Positions 52,022 to 63,379 of a stretch of 64,000 nucleotides of DNA are shown one piece after another. A model generated the notes under the pieces. It did no database searches. It saw nothing but the letters and a program-made list of their open reading frames with translations, and was not told the DNA's origin. Made by a program: the position numbers and the translations under genes. Every line of letters begins with the position of its first letter. Position 1 is the stretch's first letter. Origin of the DNA: Glossina fuscipes (lineage: Eukaryota; Arthropoda; Insecta; Diptera; Glossinidae); NCBI RefSeq assembly GCF_014805625.2, contig NW_023998562.1:749765-813764 (forward strand). Direction: 5' to 3'.

Positions 52022-52941
52022 GAGATACAAATGCAAAGACTGTTAACAATCTTTTCTGTGGACTGAGTGTAAGTTTGTTTTTGGTCTACTTGTTTCATGC
52101 GTAATGTTTTTTTTTTTACTTTTCAATGCATGGTTACTTTTTATTGCCGTCGCTGCAATGCAAGCAAGCCTGAGTTGTTGTATGTTACACCTGAACAATA
52201 GCAATGCTGAAGATCATCGAAACGTTTGATTACAATAGAGGGATAGCAAGGGAAAGAGAGAACGCGAGCATTAAGTTGGGAGTCTTTATTTTAAAATTCT
52301 CTTAAAGCAAACTTGAATTGTTAAGTTACACCATTCATAAAATGTTTGTACAACTGTCAACACAGTTTTAAGCCCAAGTCTGGTACTCATATCTTTGCAC
52401 TTGGAAGTTCGATTTTCAAGGTTCGATACCAAAACAAAATGACTTACTGCAAACTCTTGCTATAATGGAATCGAAATATTTATACAAAACTAGTTTGGAT
52501 TGAAACAATCATTATCAATGTAGGCCGAATATGAGAGGATGTTGCCTGGGATAGGAGAGATCATATCCAACAAGAAGGTGATTGAGATTGCAAGAAAAAG
52601 ACAATGGAAGGGAAAATAAGCTCCATTCTTTAGAGAAGCTAAGATTAATTTGCAGCATTAGACCCATTTAATTGAACTTTTTGTCCAATTATCAACTTCT
52701 CTTGAAATTAACCTTAAAGAGGAATAAGCCAGTAGGAATCTAAAGCGCAAAAAATATCCCATCAGCTCAAGAAAGATTTGTGATAAAGTCGTTTATATGT
52801 CCGATTTAGAAAAAAATATTCTTTCAAAGAAAAGTGAAGACGAATTAACATAGAGCTTTTGCTGGATTTGCTTGCACGCCTTCTTCAGAAATTGTGCACA
52901 TCTACTATGTCGATCAAAGGACTTACCTTTGACACTAGCTG
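52022..52941 (-). repeat. right arm of the long inverted repeat
   Basis: This is the reverse-complement copy of the left arm. The same short peptide segment is present on the minus strand ending at 52793 (…QFLKKACKQIQQK…FFSKSDI). It differs from the left-arm version by four conservative or neutral residues and has no silent changes. Here the reading frame is open further upstream, to 53092, through unrelated sequence. Confidence 0.85.
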
Positions 52942-54298
52942 TTTTCTTTAATAAGCAGTACGATAAGCTAAATGTATTATTACGTATATACTGTATGGAA
53001 AAATGTATGTGACCACCTTGCACGAAGAAATGGCGTACAAAAGTGTAGGTCAGCGGCACTAAATGATATGAAAGGTAGTGTCGAGAAAACATTTCATCTA
53101 AAGTGTGGACGTATAAAATAAAATTTAATTATAAATTGTTAACTTATAGGTAATGAAAACCGTCTAAAAAAAATGGCAAAGTCCGTAAACATTTTAATAA
53201 ATAAGACGTTCGCTCATCATTAATTTTGGATACAATGTATTATTTACTGAGGTGAGCTAATATGTTCAGATAATTAGTTTCTTAAAACTTTTAAACAGAA
53301 GGAAAGCGGAGAATACTTTTCGTAAGTTTGTTGCAGTTTTGGTTTTAATAGATTTTAGAATGGACAAATAAAGATTGGTGGGAGTTTGAAACGCGCACAC
53401 ACTAAATTTTAGGAGAACTGTTAAATGAAAAACCGTCGCGTTGGGACTTTCGAAAAATGTTTACAAAATTTCTAGCGGACAGTATAAATGAACCAATTCA
53501 AGGTTTTCTAGCATAGCCGTGGAGCGAAGCACCGGTAATGTTGCGGCTTTAAGCAGTTGGTTGTTGACTTTTTATGTGGCATAGGTGATCCGTCATGGCA
53601 AGACAGATTTAAACATTTTTTATACTCACTTTTGTAAGTCATGACTTAGCATAAACTGTTAATTTAAAACAAAGTTTCTCAATAACTAACAAAGTCTTTC
53701 TCTCTCTACGTTGCTCTCATGCGTTTCTCAACTCTATATATTCTATGAGTAGTTTATTCTTGGTTTACTCATAGCCTGAATTTAATTGAAAGAAATTTCA
53801 GTTTTTATCAATGAACTATAAAAATTAATCTCACAAGAACACAGCTGGAAATGGACGTTTACCAACCTCTCTCTTGGGGCCAATATTCACTCTCTGCGAG
53901 TTATCCGCTCTCCGCTGTATTAAAGCACCTGTTACAGCTGTGAAACTTTACATATATATATTCTGCCTTAACAAACAACACATACAACACATACAACATT
54001 ATTCACCGCTGCCAACAAGTTAATAGTGTTGTTTTGCTGTCGTTGTATCATTGTTGTTGTTTTTTTTTGTGCGGATTTTCTGTTTTTGGCTTATTTTCTC
54101 GAAATATCTTTGTTTGGTTTACTTTCATTGATTCAAAGCTGAAGCTGACGCTGATGCTAAAGCTGTGTATGAATACATATATTATACATACAAGCCATGA
54201 GAGCACGGCATATGAATCGTTCATATTACACCACCAACTAACAGAGAAAACTGTGTTTATAACGGTGTGTTGATGCAATTTTTGTTCATTCGTTCGTT

Positions 54299-54334
54299 TG
54301 GTGGCTGGGGGGTCTGGGCGGTTTGGGGGTCTGG
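54299..54334 (+). repeat. G-rich patch
   Basis: GGTGGCTGGGGGGTCTGGG followed by CGGTTTGGGGGTCTGG is conspicuous in AT-rich surroundings, with runs of 6, 3 and 5 G plus several GG. It is one G-run short of a canonical four-run quadruplex unless the 6-G run contributes twice. Confidence 0.5.
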
Positions 54335-57300
54335 CCATGGAGTGCTATTTATGGAAAGAAAAGGAAAAAAAATGTAAAGAGAAAGAGTAGCCGTGGAGCA
54401 TGTGAGGAGATAAATTTAGCAGCAAATGTGCAAGTGCAACGGAACTAGATTTGTTTTATAAGCCGATACCTGTATAGGTTGCCTTTTATTTTACTGCTTT
54501 GTCCATAATAAAGGTGTAAGGCGGTTGTGCAGTGTAAATGCGTTTGCGGTTTACGTGGTGGCGCTACAGTCTCTACCAGTAAAACCTGCTATTGTGAGAT
54601 GTTGCCTCTGTATGGCCAAGCGGCATGCATAGCTAAACTTACTGGCTATATATGATCACAAGTATAAAATAACAGCAGCTCGCAAAAGACAATGAAAAAG
54701 AAAACAATTTCGATGTTATCGTAAATCGATGTTGAATCTGGAATGTTGCCCTTACTGTGATTGATTTCCGGGTAAAAATGTCTACACTGGCGGTGCGGCA
54801 ACTTTTTGTATTATCATCGTATGATGATAATGTTTGCTTATAAGGCTTTATTTTCTTGTTTAATTATTTACCGACGGCTTTTTCTTTTCTTCCTTTTTTA
54901 ATTTTTTCTGCGTTACTTTTTTTGGTCTTAAGGCAAAATCTTAGAGAAAAGAAAAAGTGGTCATGAAAAGGAAGAAAAAATAAGAAAAGTAAAGAAATGT
55001 TAAACGAAGAGAAATTGCTACACATTCCCATCAGGCATGGCAGTCTACATACATATATACGCTACACCGCATATCTTTTTATGTATATGACTGTGCGGCA
55101 TTCAATGTCTACAATTCAATGTTGGCGGCAACCTGACAACTTTTACGATACAATCAAAATGATGCAGTTTTTTTTGTGTAACATTTTTTTTAAATCTTTT
55201 TTTTTCTTGATTTTCCACTGGTTTTATGCCTTGAAGATAAATGTATAACGCACGATTACTTCGGTAATTGAACGTTTTTGGCAATGCTGGGAGTTTTACT
55301 TTTCTTCAAGCATTTTCTAAAAAAGGCTAAAGAAGTTGAAGAAGCAGAGGATTGAATCGTCTATCAAACAGAGAGCGGTTTAAAGCTGGTTTCGATTAAA
55401 ATGTTATTACATGTTAAGGGTGTCTTTGTAATAAAATTATACGAAAATTAAAAAAAAATGAGAAACGAAACTACCTTTTCGATTTTTTCGATTATTACGG
55501 GTTCAGTCGCAGAACATTGATGTCTAAAGTCTTGGTTTTCTGTCGCATACATAGCTATTTGGTTATTGCATTCTTCCAGATTATCACTGTGCCCGTAAAA
55601 ACATGTTTTGATGGTTTAAAAGTTGTGTAAAGTATCGGCAACGCCGTTTACTTTTTACATATTAGGATCAACCCGATCAACTATTGAGATAAGTTTGTGG
55701 CAAAATTTAAAAGTTCTTACTAGCAATGAGGATAGAATAAAATTGTGCGCTATTTTCTTTACTTGTCAGTAAACTTAAAATGACTTCTTATGTTGATTTT
55801 TACACAGCGCTTTGAAAAAATAGTTTAGGCCTTTGAACAAATCAGACAGTGTGGAAACGTAATGAAGTCAATATATAAATATAAAAACGATATTAACGAA
55901 TCATTTTTTTATAAACCATAAAACCTATTCACAAATTAGGAATGAATGATTGAGACATTAAACTCTCCTTCTAACTCCGCTCACTTGGAAACGCTTGCCA
56001 TACAGAGGAAGTTCGGCCATTTGATTGGCTGTATTTGGGGAGATCTTAGGAGGAGAAGCAATAGATCTCAGATAAGATAGAGCTTCTTCTTTCCAGGTCT
56101 AAAAATTTAAGATTATCCAAGAAGGGCAAACATCTTGCTAAATTGCTCGATAAAATTTTTGAAACGTCGTTTTACCGTGTTCTATTCGAGGATACACCAA
56201 ATTATTTGGGATCCCCAGCTCTATCAGGCAGTTATGCAAACTGGTACTTAAGAATCCTTCGAAGAGTCACAAAACGACCGGGCAATTAGTAGCTAATGTA
56301 TGGTAGCAAAATTTGATGTCCAATTTATATCAGCCGGCATATACAATAACTTGAGACGAGATCTTTGCCCTCCTATGAATCCTATGAATTATTGAAGCTT
56401 TTCACGTGTTATAGATGACTTCCAGTGTAGTGTTTTAATGAAAGTGAATGTATTTTAAACGCAACCACGATCATTTTCAAAAGCAATCTCAAAGATTCCA
56501 TCAAAAATAATAGCCCAACGTTTCAACTTCTGCCGTACCTTTGATTAACGAAAACCCCCGAAAGCCAAAAATCATCTTTTAAAATTATAAGTTATCTCTT
56601 CAGTGATGGGCTTGATGCAAGGGGTGGTAATGAAAAAGGAATTTTTAATTTTTTATGAAATTATATACGTTTTCAAGGCCACCTCCCATGATAAACATAA
56701 ATAAATAAAATAAATGATAAAATCTTTCTTCACCATCACCAGACACTTCTTTTCATTATTTTTCTCAAGTTACTTCTTGAAGCTTAATGCAATCGAAGCA
56801 CAACTTTTAGGGTGACAAAAACTTATTGAGGTGTCTACGTAAATTAAGTTGCAAATGTCCACGGTAATATTAATAAATCGCTATTTCTCAAATTGATGGA
56901 AAGATCAATGAAATCAAATAGAATAAAACAGTATAAACACATGCCCGGCCATTCTGAAGGACTCGCAGAAGCTGAAGCAAAATAGAGTTAAATACTTTGC
57001 GCTGCAAGAGAAGTTTCTACAAATGTTTTTAAGAGAAAACCAACTATTAAAAGTTCCCATTTCATTTTTAAGAGCTTTTCCAAATGATTTATGTTATTGT
57101 TTGCAACAACTCAACGATAGTTATTAGGAAAGCTTAAGTCCCGAAGGATGTAAATCATATTTTCGATAATAAAAAATAAAAATTAAAGAACGTATATGAA
57201 TATACCTATAACACGCACCGTACAAATGTGTATGTACATTAAGGGAAATCTTTGTTACTCCTTAACAAGCTGTCTGCACTAAATAAATGTATTTATGTAT

Positions 57301-57826
57301 TAACGTCTGTATGCAGCAATAATAAATATAAAAAACAAAAAATTCACATCAGCGAAAGACGCGTGCCGTCGTAAAAAATCATCAACAAACACTAAAACCA
57401 GCTAACTAACGTAATAACAACCACATTAACAAGTTTATGTCTATGACAAGAAGTAATAATAATAACAACAATAATAGCAACAACAGAAAAGTAAAAACCA
57501 ACAAAAGCAGAGCAACAGTAACAGAAACATCTTAAACTAAACATAACAAACAACGTTAAATAAACGTTGCCTTTGGCTACTTTGTGTATAAGAGAATTGT
57601 ACAACATTACGTTTTGATTCATACTATCTAACCAACATTAACACCAACAAAAATATAATAAAAATACACAATCCAGAATAACATGTATTTTGCGGTAAGC
57701 ATAGAGGAGCGCTACAATACTTTGCTTTCCTGCTCTTGCTGTGACTGAAACCAAAGCTGTTGCTGTTACACAAGATTCTTTAGCTATCAAATCTCTATAA
57801 TTTTTTTCTACATCATAGATTTTAAC

Positions 57827-57842
57827 ATATATATATATATAT
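57827..57842. repeat. AT microsatellite
   Basis: (AT)8 followed by GTACGCACGCGCG and a short ACACATATATAC tract. Confidence 0.85.
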
Positions 57843-59491
57843 GTACGCACGCGCGTCTATACACACATATATACAAATATGTATTATTCGCGTGCATATT
57901 TATACGAGGGAGAGCTGCAATATGCCCAAACCGTTAAAATTACGTACGTATATAAAATTACGTAAATAAATGTTTTTTTTTTTTTGCAATGAAGTTCATC
58001 TCAAGGTCAACACCTATTACGTAACTTTTTCCCAATGAGAAGATTCGGCACTTACAGTCACCAGAAAAGTTGCTTCGCTCTGCTATCGCTCTGTCTCAAT
58101 CTCTTCATTCCACGCAGAACAGTATCTTAATACAAATATCTTCAGCAATGTGAATAGCTCGTAATCTAAAAGTAACCAAATCCATAACGACATCCAATTG
58201 CACTGCCATATCTAGCCGATAACTATTACGCTGAAAAATCCCATCGTCTTGCCTATGGACATATAGGCGCCATTCTGTACTTGATAATTGGCTCAATTTC
58301 ACAACTTATTTTAGCAGCATTCTTGTGTGATGTTTATGGACTTATGGACAGCACGCCCATTCAATCTTCCTAATATATATATTCATATAGCTTGACGACA
58401 TGTACTTCCAATTTGCCATTGCCATTTGTCTCATCATGATTCACATTGCCAATGAATATTTTGCATCAGCCTTAGAACGTCGTCACCACTGCCTTGTGAA
58501 CAAAAAGTGTAAGTGCGGGAAAAAAATCCAAGTTTGAAGAAACGAGAAAGTTGATGATGAAGAACTGGACAATTCTTCGAACAGTTTAAAGGGAATTTTG
58601 TTGGTGATTCATTAATCATTTGAATGGACATATAATCATTTGCTAAATCAAGAAAATGCACGAGGAAAAATATATTTATTCGTTGCTCCAGTCATTTCGA
58701 GTGCATGATTGAGTCAATATTTCCTATGCGTAACGTCAGATTGTAACGTCCAATAATGTGAAACAAGAGAAATTGGGCTTTCCCGATAATACACAGCCAT
58801 TTACACTCCAATCTGTGAGATCTCAAATTTTATTTCATGTCTTAATGGTCGCAACTTATGCTCCAACAAATCTGATGAAGAGGATGCAGGCCGCAGTAAC
58901 TAGAACTTCGATTTCTTCAATTTATTTTATTTCTGGAGGCAGCTTTTCGAACAGCTGTGATACCAGGAAGAAATATATCTTTTCTCACGCTATTAAGAAA
59001 CCGGTCTATAATTCTCCCGACTAACACAATAAATAATTTGAAAAATCCATATTATTTTCAGAAAATGCCAGTTTAGTGTCACTTCGGCCATTACGAATTG
59101 TAGCGGATTTACTAGTGATACTTCTGCTATTTTCAAAGCGGAGAACTCCGAGCTTCACGTGTTGCTTAAACAAAGTCTTTCGAAGCGAGCAAATAGCATT
59201 CAATCCCAGTATAGGATTGAGAAGAGAGAGCGAGTTATGCTAACTTTCCCCGTCGAGAGCAACAATTTGCTGGTTGCTTGCTGATTTCGAAGGAGGCTGT
59301 ACCCACGACGATGAGTACAGTGCATGCCTTAAAGAGGAAAGCATTAAAATATACTGTAATTGAAATGAACACATACTGAAACTGACAAAAGCCATTATCG
59401 CTTATTATATTTTACGAAAATTTGAGCATTTGGACAAAACGTTGCTTTTTCGAAATAAGTACATCGCTTACTCACAATCGACTAAAAATCG

Positions 59492-59650
59492 TACGAGTCG
59501 ACTTTCAAATTTCTGCCTCACCATTCATATCGTTCAGACTTGAATGAACTGTTATCCGCTGGCAAATCTCAAAAAGATGCTGAAACGTATTTCGAATATT
59601 TTAATAAACTGTTCCATAAAAAGACAATGAAATATTAGGGAAGCGATGCA
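59492..59650 (+). mobile_element. degraded mariner transposase relic (C-terminus)
   Basis: An open stretch from 59492 to a TAG at 59636 reads FKFLPHHSYRSDL, then AETYFEYFNKLFHKK, followed after a 1-base shift by RCID. This is the order of the mariner C-terminus (LLPHPPYSPDLAPSD, AETEAYFE, RWNKCI). It is truncated: no recognisable catalytic region lies directly upstream, and a Jockey-like RT relic starts right after it. Confidence 0.65.
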
Positions 59651-60340
59651 TTGATTCCACTACGCTTGCAGAAGTCAATGTTAATGGAAAAGGTCGAATC
59701 ATACAAAAAAAATCTTGTCTCTCCCAGGAGTTATTAACCAATTTACTAAAACCACGCTGTTCATGCTTTTAAGTTCTTCTCGGCTGCAAAGTGAATAGAC
59801 GCTTTTTACAATGGTTTCAGTAAAGCTTTTCATAAAGTCAATCTTTAGTTTAGTTGGTAAGTTTATCTGACGTTGTATGAAAATCGATCAAACCGTATCT
59901 CTCAAACTTAACGGAAAGGATTCAATTTTTCTTTCACATTTCAAGATTGATATCGATTGCACCTTGGACTCCTCATTCATTTTGTTATTCATTTTTTACC
60001 TGAACGACCTAATTATTTTTGCAATATGCAGCAAAACCTTTTTTATCCTGGCGATAACTCATTTAGTGTCTTAACTGACGGGAACTCTCAATTTTATTCA
60101 ATTAGATCCGTATTCTTCAAAAGACTTACGCTGCGTTTAGACGATATTTTAGATAAGCCTTTTCTATAAATCTGCTAAGATGGCTATGGTCTCAACTACG
60201 TCGTCCTTATCATACGATATTACTACATTTCAGATCCTTTTTGCCCGGCTCTCGTATATAAATACATAGGTGAAGATGCAGTTGATGCAGCTTACAGTGC
60301 GGACAGATCTTTTTGTTATATTTTGAGTCGGAATGCAACG
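59640..60340 (+). mobile_element. Jockey-like reverse-transcriptase relic
   Basis: The frame near 59770-59840 reads HAFKFFSAAK, a stop, IDAFYNGFSKAFHKVN. This matches the RT motif DAVYTDFSKAFDKVNH, including the hallmark SKAF; the catalytic Asp before FSKAF is here Gly-Phe. At 59955-60010 DSSFILLFIFYLNDL aligns with the GSxLGPLLFxLFINDL block. Beyond 60060 homology fades. It directly abuts the mariner relic on its left, on the same strand. Confidence 0.65.
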
Positions 60341-62497
60341 CTGGCTGATTAACTAACTAGCTGATTGGTAAGCTAACTGTTTGGCCGATAAGATGACTGT
60401 TCGTTTGTTAGTCGAGTATTTTCTTGCTACCTTACTGTTTGGTTTGCTGTTCCTTCTTTGAGCAAGCTACATTAGAACACTAAAAAATGATGCATTCGCT
60501 TACTGCCAGCACATTTTATGCAATAGTGTATTTAACGTTTTGCAGCGAACGACGTCGCTATATTGTCAAATATGTATGCTGAGATAAGAGTGTATTTCTA
60601 ACCATTTGATGGTCTATACTTTAACGTGGTCATGTACGAATGTTAGACGCAATTAATTTGTGCTAATTATAACAGTTTAAGGCCCCTCTTCTTTTCTTTT
60701 TTCTGCTACTACCACTATTACTATTATTAATACTGCTACGGGTGCTCGTTTTCATTTCTTTATTTATGATCTAAAAGATTTAATAACGATAAGAATCGTG
60801 TGGCATATGGAGAGAGATGACATTGAACGTTAACTGCAACAAGGCATGCATGAGAGCACGCATGCAATGTTTGCAGGGAGAGAGCAATCAATTGCTGTTA
60901 GATCATTTAAAACTACGGTCTAGTTTTCTTATTTTTTATGTTTTTATTTATTTAATTAACAGTTTGGATGACATAAGTGGCATAAATATATAGATGCATG
61001 TGTATATGACGTTTTGCTATAAAATCATATTTTAAGTAATGTCTTCAATAGAAACCAATAGCGTTGATGTGTGGCCAACTACAGTTAATTTAACACGCAC
61101 GGTAACCATGTACAGGTTTAGACTAAAAGCAAGATAAATTAATTATAGATTTTGCCGAAATGAAGAACACAGAGTAATAATCGCTACTGTTTGCCGTTAA
61201 CTATTAAGGTAAAGTTGTCAGCTATTGCGTAACATCTCTCTTCTCTTATTTACTATTAGGTAGTATGCAATGTAAATATTATAACGGTATTCATTACTAT
61301 TGTTGCTAACGCGAATATTATGTTACCAGTGCTTTCGCGAATCATCGCTTTATAAACATTCTTTACAATATAAATGGAAAGATTTTAGCCATGATAAGGA
61401 TACTAATTGTACAATTTCTGGGATTGAACCTTACGTGTTACCTAAGGACTGCCATCGCTGAACATCATCCATTATTTTGGATAACCCGCTGTCAAATGAC
61501 TTCGTAACACAATTAACGGCATGAGTAGGCCAGTAGGTAAGAATCACGACTGCCAAGTCAGTGCTCGTTGGTTCAAATATCAAGTTCGGTAGAACTTTAC
61601 TTTCGTTGTAACTGCAATCAGTGTGCAGTCGATCAAGGCATAATGATGACGTATTGAGCACACATGAACTAGGGTGCGGGCAACATCTCTTTTTCTCTTT
61701 CTTCACTTCTTTACTACCGTCACCGTGTTACACGAATAGAAGACATCCCCTGAGTGGTTGGTTGGATATTAAAAAAACGAAAAGTTCGCTAAAAAGTACA
61801 AGCTTTCATTTAGTAAAACGGAGTTCAAAGCTTCATCAACGTCCTTTCGGAGTTTTCATGTGGCTTACATTATACTGACATTGATAGTTCTCTATCGGGT
61901 ATTTATAGGAAGCTTTCGTATGCTTTATCTTATGTTGCTTCGGTTGGGTCGTTTGATTATTTGACTTGAAAATGTTTTGTAATAGCAAAAGCAGACTTTT
62001 TGAAAAAAGGTGTAATTTTCATTGTGCTAAACCCAAACGCAAGTGGTGGTGAACTTTCATAAATTTATCAGCTCGAGATGTAAAGTTAAGGGTTCTCACG
62101 TGGTGATTTATTGCTTCTGAATGCTCGAATAAGCATGCTATAAGTGACCTTTGTGCTCATTTTTTTGAAAAGTTTGCTACTGATACTCAATTCAATAACT
62201 GCATTTTTACTTAAAAGAAGCATGCATCCTTTATTTGTGACGTTACTGAGATTTAAAGTCTACTGATGTAGTCATAGCATTGGAAGATTTCAGTTTACCG
62301 CATGCCGTTTACTGTCTGACTGCCAATTCAGACTGCATCCGCGCTTTAAGCCATTGTATTTTTCAATAAAACATATGATCAAAATCTTCTTCAATGTAAT
62401 TATGTGATTAATTGTATCCATATCATCTAACAATTTGTCTCTCCTTTCTATGCAAGCATAACGACGTATTGAGTCACTCAAGCAAGTTAAATCTTAC
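60341..62497. other. non-coding stretch apart from the tRNA-like sequence
   Basis: No gene recognised. A loose repetition of GCTGATT/AACTAAC-type words lies at 60343-60410. Confidence 0.4.
61519..61600 (+). repeat. tRNA-like sequence, possible SINE head
   Basis: TAGGCCAGTAGG at 61526-61537 fits the RNA polymerase III A-box (TRGCNNAGYNGG) apart from one or two bases. GGTTCAAATAT at 61570-61580 fits the B-box. Their starts are 44 bases apart, exactly the spacing in a tRNA. The arms do not fold well: the T-stem has mismatches and the anticodon arm is a 4-bp stem. It is therefore a decayed tRNA or, more likely, the head of a tRNA-derived SINE whose body may extend to about 61720. No second copy was found in the window. 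Confidence 0.45.
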
Positions 62498-62760
62498 TCA
62501 GTATTGTCTACCAAATTGTTCTCTAACAAATGAACATATACATCCGCATTTTTTTTGCTGGGTACGAAACATATTTTTGACTTTTCTCGTGCTCCAAATG
62601 CAGTTGAGGATATCGGACATCCTTCCAATATTCATCGTAACCATCAGGTTTTTCCAAATTAAATTCCTTCTCATCACTAGATATAAGATTTTGGAATTCT
62701 TCCTCCCAAAATTTGTATATATCGGCAAACGCAATACGAGGATTTTATGGCGCTGGGTTA
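62498..62760 (-). mobile_element. Tc3-like transposase fragment
   Basis: On the minus strand the sequence reads EEEFQNLISSDEKEFNLEKP followed by DGYDEYWKD. This closely matches the conserved Tc3/Tc1-family block FSDEKKFNLDGPDG…YYWHD, which contains the second-strand catalytic Asp. Upstream, RHK and a shifted LRL… segment match the region just before it. After about 62510 the similarity fades. No terminal inverted repeats were located, so this is a frameshifted fragment. Confidence 0.65.
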
Positions 62761-63379
62761 AATGTTTTCTATTGAATTACCTCACTCCGACAATTTCAAA
62801 TATTGGGACCACAGGTGAAGACGAAAGAAGAAGAAAGTACCTGATAAAGGAAGAATGTATATACGCATAAAAATATTTTGAGATCCCAAAAATAATTTCC
62901 CATCAATGTTTTGAGGGAATGAATAAAACTATATTTGCACATATAGTTAGTTGTCAGACCGTATGTTAACTTTCTGGGTTCCAATGTATAGAATATTTTC
63001 TCTTCGATATAGCAAGGTCTACTGAGTGTATAAATCTTATAATAGTTGCAGGATTTATTGGAACTAATAATCGCATGAACTAAAGTACAAAATAAAAAAA
63101 TGCACACAAAAGGAAGACCATCCTATTGTCTTACACATAAGTTCCAACTAATGATTGAGGAACTGCTTCAGACTTGTCAGTTTGAAGCTTGTTAGCATTT
63201 TCCAATTGGCTCCATCTAAAAATGGAGCTGTTTCGGCTTTTAAGATGTTAGTTAGTTCCAACTGAAAACATAGAAATTTTCTTAAATAAACCATTGCGGC
63301 CAGTTAGATCCCTAATAAAGGAATTCATTCCTCCTGATCAACCCTGTAATACTTCTTCCGTCCGAAAAAAAACAAATTT

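Larger units (their letters stand above)
50835..52941. repeat. long inverted repeat, about 0.93-kb arms with about 250-nt spacer
   Basis: The left arm (50835-51772) and right arm (52022-52941) are reverse complements. Paired positions sum to a constant 103776 at both ends of the core (50981 with 52795, and 51602 with 52174), so there is no net indel between them. Read side by side, 50928-51642 shows only two mismatches (at 51002 and 51497) in 715 bp. The outer ends (50835-50927) and the inner parts (51643-51772, with an extra segment of about 18 nt in the left arm) are visibly more diverged. Transcription through it on either strand would give a very stable RNA hairpin. It could be a foldback-type transposon, a recent inverted duplication, or a hairpin-RNA locus. 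No transposase frame and no clear target-site duplication were seen. Confidence 0.9.
52942..59491. other. AT-rich non-coding stretch, presumably upstream of the minus-strand gene
   Basis: No gene recognised over 6.5 kb. Contains TG-rich fragments near 54030-54075, a G-rich patch at 54299-54334 and an AT microsatellite at 57827-57842. Frames at 57638-57850, 58434-58661 and 58758-59024 are unrecognised. Confidence 0.4.

Noticed and set aside
54048..54338. 96-codon minus-strand frame with Pro/Arg-rich start
   Set aside because: Its unusual start comes from the G-rich patch and its end from a poly-T/TTG tract; no support for coding.
58758..59024. Possible endonuclease piece (VLMVATYAPTN)
   Set aside because: A single short match without the flanking GDFN-type motif; the rest of the frame is unlike an endonuclease.
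62412..62870. 152-codon plus-strand frame
   Set aside because: Overlaps a Tc3-like transposase fragment on the other strand and has AT-driven composition with no family resemblance.
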